NCBI GenBank assembly: GCA_027008965.1 | Contig: JALVDN010000029.1 | Coordinates: 1-17,287, forward strand | Reading direction: 5' to 3' | Length of the DNA stretch: 17,287 nucleotides | Source: Flavobacteriales bacterium | Lineage (GTDB): Bacteria > Bacteroidota > Bacteroidia > Flavobacteriales > Flavobacteriaceae | In this document: positions 13,680 to 17,287 of the stretch, piece by piece | Position numbering within the stretch: position 1 is the stretch's first letter | How the letters are laid out: each line of letters begins with the position of its first letter | The notes under the pieces: model-generated | What the model was told of the DNA's origin: nothing | Seen by the model: the letters and a program-made list of their open reading frames with translations, nothing else | Database searches by the model: none | Made by a program: the position numbers and the translations under genes

Positions 13680-14441
13680 ATGGGAACCAAACTTTATAAA
13701 AGAGTATACGTATGGGAAGTACCGGTGAGGCTATTCCACTGGCTTAATGCAACAGCCATAGTGGTTTTAGCCGCCACCGGCTTGTTTATCGGCGATCCCT
13801 TGGCGTTGATGAGCCAAAATGAAGCCTACGAAACCTTTTTGATGGGTAAAGTGAGGTTTGTTCATTTTGCCGCGGGATATATTTTATTGGTAGTCTTCAT
13901 TTTGAGGATATACTGGGGATTTGTAGGTAATAGATATGCTCAATGGAAGAATTTTCTACCATTTGGCAAAAAGAAAGCCAAGCGAATCAAGCATTTTATC
14001 AAACATGATGTTCTTCCGTTACCTTCTAATGAAGAAAGGTACTATGAAGAATTAAGTGTTGGTCATAATCCCGTCGCTTCTACTATTTATATCATCTTTT
14101 TCTTCATGTTATTTGTGATGATACTAACAGGTTTTGGGTTATATTCTCAGAATGCGGGATGGTGGCTACCCAAAATGTTTTCATGGGTCCCTCCCCTCTT
14201 TGGAGGTGATTTTGGAACCCGGCTGGTTCATCATGTCACCATGTGGTTGATTCTTTTGTTTGTTTTGGTTCATATTTATATGGCCGTTTATCATGATGTA
14301 GTTGAAGCAAGAGGTGAAATTTCATCCATGGTTAGTGGATTCAAATTTGTAAGATGGGAAAGATTCAAAAGCTTTAGAAAAAAAGCTAACAAAATCAAAG
14401 AAATCTTGGATGAACCCGTAGAAGAAGAATTGATGAATTAA
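13680..14441 (+). CDS. hyaC: Ni/Fe-hydrogenase b-type cytochrome subunit
   Basis: This 253-residue membrane protein of the HyaC/HupC cytochrome b561 family anchors the hydrogenase and passes electrons to quinone. The N-terminus RVYVWEVPVRLFHWLNA is typical. Four transmembrane segments are visible (about 22-38, 60-80, 133-153, 182-204). Candidate haem ligands are His20, His62, His184/185, His198 and His205. The C-terminal tail is basic, then acidic, and cytoplasmic. A strong hairpin with a T-run lies just downstream. Confidence 0.94.
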   Translation: MGTKLYKRVYVWEVPVRLFHWLNATAIVVLAATGLFIGDPLALMSQNEAYETFLMGKVRFVHFAAGYILLVVFILRIYWGFVGNRYAQWKNFLPFGKKKAKRIKHFIKHDVLPLPSNEERYYEELSVGHNPVASTIYIIFFFMLFVMILTGFGLYSQNAGWWLPKMFSWVPPLFGGDFGTRLVHHVTMWLILLFVLVHIYMAVYHDVVEARGEISSMVSGFKFVRWERFKSFRKKANKIKEILDEPVEEELMN

Positions 14442-14462
14442 TGAGCAAAAAAATGTTTATCT

Positions 14463-14494
14463 TAATCCCGGGTAAACTCCCGGGATTACTTTTT
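14463..14494 (+). terminator. Terminator-like hairpin between hyaC and the maturation protease gene
   Basis: A perfect 10-bp stem TAATCCCGGG (14463-14472) / CCCGGGATTA (14479-14488) with a 6-nt loop is followed by CTTTTT. The protease ATG at 14499 is only 4 bp after the T-run. It probably lowers expression of the downstream genes relative to hyaABC, or protects the 3' end of the structural-gene mRNA. Confidence 0.8.
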
Positions 14495-14498
14495 AATA

Positions 14499-15026
14499 AT
14501 GAAGTTTATTATGGAGCATAAAATCAACATCTGTTCTGCGGACAACACTTTTGAAGATAAGAGTAATAAAATTCTTGTGCTTGGTATTGGAAATTATTTG
14601 ATGGGAGATGAAGGTGTTGGCGTACACATTGTTCAAAAAATGGAAAAAAGAAAGCTTCCGGATTATTTAGAAGTGTTGGATGGCGGAACCGGAGGTTTTT
14701 TCTTAATGCCTGTGTTTGATGAATATGGTTCGGTCATCATGATAGATGCAACCATGGATGGACAACCGGCCGGAACCATTAAAATCATCAAACCTCGTTT
14801 TGCTTCAGATTATCCTAATGCGCTAAGTGTTCATGACGTAGGATTACGCGATATGATTGAAGCTCTTTATTTGCGTGAAAAAAAACCTGAAATTCACTTG
14901 ATGACCATTTCCGTGAAAGGTATTCAACCCATGGTTGTTGGTCTGACTCCCGAAGTTGAAAAAGTTATTGATAATGCTATTGAGCAAATTTTGAATTTAG
15001 CCGAAAAAATTCATCAAACCAAATAA
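14499..15026 (+). CDS. hyaD: Hydrogenase maturation endopeptidase (HyaD/HupD family)
   Basis: This 175-residue protein trims the C-terminal peptide of the large subunit once Ni is inserted. It has the family core VLGIGNYLMGDEGVGVH (28-43, with Glu38 as expected Ni ligand), LDGGTGG (60-66), IMIDA (Asp83) and SVHDVGLRD (His112), matching the Glu/Asp/His metal triad of HybD. The first ~22 residues are a non-conserved extension. The start may instead be ATG 14511, or translation may depend on read-through, since the 14499 ATG lies right after the terminator-like hairpin. Confidence 0.92.
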   Translation: MKFIMEHKINICSADNTFEDKSNKILVLGIGNYLMGDEGVGVHIVQKMEKRKLPDYLEVLDGGTGGFFLMPVFDEYGSVIMIDATMDGQPAGTIKIIKPRFASDYPNALSVHDVGLRDMIEALYLREKKPEIHLMTISVKGIQPMVVGLTPEVEKVIDNAIEQILNLAEKIHQTK

Positions 15027-15037
15027 ATTTCCGGATC

Positions 15038-15295
15038 ATGAGTTTTTTAAAAGACTTTTTGAAGCGAAGAGAGGAAAATCTTCGTAAACAAAAACAAGGT
15101 AAACCCCAATCAAAAACGGAAGAAAAACCTGTTTTGACCGATGAATTGTTTTGGGATATAGTCAATACTTATTTGAAACAAATCAAAGAAAATCCAAATA
15201 TGGATAAAGCGGAAATTCTTAGCGATATTTTAGCTCAATACCCCGAAGAAATCATTCTGGCCTTTGGTAAACGCTTTGAAGAACTTAATAAATAA
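15038..15295 (+). CDS. Small DUF4240-like protein at the end of the hydrogenase gene run
   Basis: This is an 85-residue protein with no signal peptide or membrane segment. The first ~30 residues are Lys/Arg/Gln-rich (KDFLKRREENLRKQKQ). The rest reads LTDELFWDIVNTYLKQIKE, then ILSDILAQYPEEIILAFGKRFEEL. The FWDI start and PEEI--F--RF-EL end resemble the start of DUF4240 domains, recognised from memory without a search. It starts 11 bp after the protease gene on the same strand, so it is probably co-transcribed with it. A role in hydrogenase maturation is possible but unsupported. Its last 11 bp overlap the 3' end of the opposing TPR gene. Confidence 0.7.
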   Translation: MSFLKDFLKRREENLRKQKQGKPQSKTEEKPVLTDELFWDIVNTYLKQIKENPNMDKAEILSDILAQYPEEIILAFGKRFEELNK

Positions 15296-17177
15296 AGTTT
15301 CCTATACCTGGAATTCCATTATCTGTTTTATTTAAAATATCAAGTTTGGAAACTATTTCAAACGGTTTTTCAATCAAACCTTCCAAGTGCAAGAGTTGTA
15401 AATCGTTTTTAATCAAATTGATAGTTTCATTCTTCGTTATATTATCTTTCTTTATAATATCTATATAATCTTTTTCGGCTTCCTCTATCTTCCCTTCCAT
15501 ATATTTCATATGTGCCAAGTTAATAAGCATTTCCTTTGAGATATTTTCTGTCATATTGAAGTATTTCTCTTTAATTTTACCGGCCTCGTCCATTTTCCCC
15601 AATCTTAAATAAAACCAAAAGATGTTTGTATATTCAACACTCAATTCATTCTTTATAAATTCGTTTTCAGGATATTTGTGATGTAAATCCTCTAATAAAC
15701 CTATGATTTCACATTGATGCAATATTTTTTTATTCACATCAAGTGTTTCATTTATTACTTCTTTTGATGAGTTTTTTTTGTTTTTATACTTAACAACATT
15801 TATATACTCTTCATTTACTTTATTGAAATAATCTTTGAAGTACGCCGTTTCACTTTTCATTGTTTGAAAAACAGGCAGACTGTCATCTAAATTCATCACT
15901 TCTTTTTCAGCTTGTTCAAAGTATTTTTTGGCCTTATTTAATAATTCCGTATTGCCCGATTGTTCAAATAAATTTTGATATAGTGTTACCAAATTTAATA
16001 AGGTGACTAATTTATCTGGCGTAAAAATTTCAGGGCTTTTTTTAGCTAATCTTTCTCTGATTTTCAATGCTTCTTCATACCATTTAATCGCTTCATCATA
16101 CCGTTCCAATTCATCATGTATAATTCCCAAATTATGTTTTACTGTTCCCAAATAATGTTCATATTGCTCCGGATGCTTTTCATAAAGTTTCTGAAATACG
16201 TCCAATGCTTTTTTATAAAATGTAACGCCTTCTTCTTTGTCCAATACTTGTAGCATTTTTTGTGGGCCTTCGGTTCTTTGAGCCGACAATATTCCGAATC
16301 CCGAAAAACTGCTTACACCGAAGGTATCAATTTCATCCCTTACATCAAATTTTTCTACATATGTATTACCTAAATTATTATACGTCAAGCCCACAAAAGG
16401 CAAATATTCTTCCGGATTTTCTTTGGCCAATTGCAAATAATATTTCAAAGATTCCTTAAAATATTTCACTGCATCCGTAAAATAAAATTCGATTTTGGAT
16501 GAAATGGCCAAATTATTATAAGTTGCCGCTAAAAATCCCGGATTAAGCGGTATGTTATATTCATCTTTTATTTTTATGACTTTTTTGAAATTTCGGATGG
16601 CATCAAACATTTTACTTTCTTCAATAAAAATGTTGCCCAATTGATAATGGGCTTGGATTTGAATCCTTTTTACTTCGGGATTGGCGGAAAATCTTGCGGA
16701 ATCCGTTATTTTTTTATAGTATTTTTTGGCGCCGTAGATATAATTGTTTTCTTCGGATACAACGGCCGCTTTCATGCCGATCTTAACAATCATTTCTTCT
16801 TTAATCTGTTTATCCAAATCTTCGTTGCTCTCAATCAATTTAATGAGTTTGTCATAATATTTTAAACCTGTTTTGAAATGTTCTTCATCATCATGTAATT
16901 CCGCCAACTTTTCCAGTACACGCACTAAATTGGTGAAATGTTGTGAATCATCTTTCAGGGATTCATACAAACCGGCCAGTTTTTTGTAGTAATCAACCGA
17001 TTTTTCGTCCATGGTTTCATAATAGGAATGCGCCAGCATTTCCCAAACGGCTACTTTGTCTTCTGTTTCTGTCAACACATTTTCAGGAATTTCACGCAAA
17101 AGCTCAATCACTTTTACATAGTCGTGATTCAGAAAAGATTCGTAAGCCAATTCAAAGTTTCGGTTTATATTTTTCAT
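15285..17177 (-). CDS. Large tetratricopeptide-repeat (TPR) protein, cytoplasmic-looking
   Basis: This 630-residue protein is made mostly of helical TPR-like units. The clearest are around residues 176-208 (AHYQLGNIFIEE, IRNFKKVIKI), 218-250 (TYNNLAISSKI, AVKYFKESLKY), 264-275 (LTYNNLGNTYVE) and 346-377 (VKHNLGIIHDELERYDEAI). A non-TPR insertion at about 278-315 (FGVSSFSGFGILSAQ) interrupts one repeat. The region after ~480 is less regular. There is no signal peptide or transmembrane helix. TPR arrays serve as protein-binding scaffolds; the partner is unknown. The ATG overlaps the stop of an upstream gene by 4 nt (ATGA), so the two are probably one operon. The stop lies within the opposing small hydrogenase-locus gene. 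Confidence 0.85.
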   Translation of the reverse strand: MKNINRNFELAYESFLNHDYVKVIELLREIPENVLTETEDKVAVWEMLAHSYYETMDEKSVDYYKKLAGLYESLKDDSQHFTNLVRVLEKLAELHDDEEHFKTGLKYYDKLIKLIESNEDLDKQIKEEMIVKIGMKAAVVSEENNYIYGAKKYYKKITDSARFSANPEVKRIQIQAHYQLGNIFIEESKMFDAIRNFKKVIKIKDEYNIPLNPGFLAATYNNLAISSKIEFYFTDAVKYFKESLKYYLQLAKENPEEYLPFVGLTYNNLGNTYVEKFDVRDEIDTFGVSSFSGFGILSAQRTEGPQKMLQVLDKEEGVTFYKKALDVFQKLYEKHPEQYEHYLGTVKHNLGIIHDELERYDEAIKWYEEALKIRERLAKKSPEIFTPDKLVTLLNLVTLYQNLFEQSGNTELLNKAKKYFEQAEKEVMNLDDSLPVFQTMKSETAYFKDYFNKVNEEYINVVKYKNKKNSSKEVINETLDVNKKILHQCEIIGLLEDLHHKYPENEFIKNELSVEYTNIFWFYLRLGKMDEAGKIKEKYFNMTENISKEMLINLAHMKYMEGKIEEAEKDYIDIIKKDNITKNETINLIKNDLQLLHLEGLIEKPFEIVSKLDILNKTDNGIPGIGNFIY

Positions 17178-17287
17178 TCCGTATATTGTTTTAAAAGTTC
17201 AAGATATCGGATTCTATCCATAGGTTGACACCATTCGGGGTTGAATTGATTGCTCGGCTTGTGAAAATCGGACAGCAGGATATCATA
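17174..17287 (-). CDS. C-terminal end of an unidentified gene (start outside window)
   Basis: The last 37 codons of a frame enter from the right edge and end at a TGA that overlaps the ATG of the TPR gene (ATGA). The visible peptide starts YDILLSDFHKPSNQF and ends RIRYLELLKQYTE. It is too short to place in a family. The 4-nt overlap and shared direction make it a real, probably co-transcribed gene. Confidence 0.65.
   Translation of the reverse strand, partial: YDILLSDFHKPSNQFNPEWCQPMDRIRYLELLKQYTE

Noticed and set aside
10782..14441. Idea that the hydrogenase might be a new type or contain an insertion
   Set aside because: All three subunits have standard length, full ligand sets and normal order for group 1d enzymes.

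Overview
The window looks like chromosomal DNA of a member of the Bacteroidota, probably a Flavobacteriia-like lineage. Three things support this. There is a type IX secretion (T9SS) C-terminal sorting domain. Bacteroidota-type -7 promoter elements (TAnnTTTG) lie close to start codons. The AT-rich coding sequence has A-rich leaders and no clear Shine-Dalgarno sites. Assignment below phylum level is inference.

Region 1 (1-6909, all + strand) is a tightly packed run. It starts with the 3' part of a secreted Asp-box/beta-propeller protein with a T9SS sorting domain. Next come an Asp-box lipoprotein, a family 2 glycosyltransferase, an ArnT/PMT-like membrane glycosyltransferase, a FecE-like ABC ATPase without partner genes, and rmuC. 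Neighbours from 1117 onward overlap by 1-17 nt, so they are probably co-transcribed.

Region 2 (6910-7651) is a 742-bp gene-free stretch that is much more GC-rich than its surroundings. I read it as a nest of at least four dispersed-repeat-like units: two opposed elements starting GGGCGCCT and two units of the GTCATT...AATGAC type. It leads into fabI (enoyl-ACP reductase), which ends at a strong terminator. A small lipoprotein with a pyridoxamine-phosphate-oxidase-like fold follows.

Region 3 (9061-15295) is a [NiFe]-hydrogenase locus. On the - strand, hypA-hypB-hypC encode nickel insertion and active-site assembly factors; HypB carries a 22-histidine tract. Divergently, on the + strand, lie the small subunit with a Tat signal and the six-Cys proximal-cluster signature of O2-tolerant group 1d enzymes, the large subunit, the cytochrome b anchor, the maturation endopeptidase and a small DUF4240-like protein. 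The 270-bp divergent intergenic region holds several dyads. One is a TGAT-N4-ATCA palindrome of FNR/CRP type. Another is an 18-bp dyad next to an apparently leaderless hypA promoter. hypD, hypE and hypF are not in the window and should be elsewhere.

Region 4 (15285-17287, - strand) holds a large cytoplasmic-looking TPR protein that converges on, and overlaps, the last hydrogenase-locus gene. It is preceded by the last 37 codons of another gene that overlaps it by 4 nt.

Taken together, the hydrogenase would oxidise H2 on the outer face of the inner membrane and pass electrons through cytochrome b to the quinone pool, and it should tolerate oxygen. I see no clearly new system. The best leads are the repeat nest, the regulatory architecture between hypA and the small-subunit gene, and the small DUF4240-like gene at the end of the hydrogenase run.
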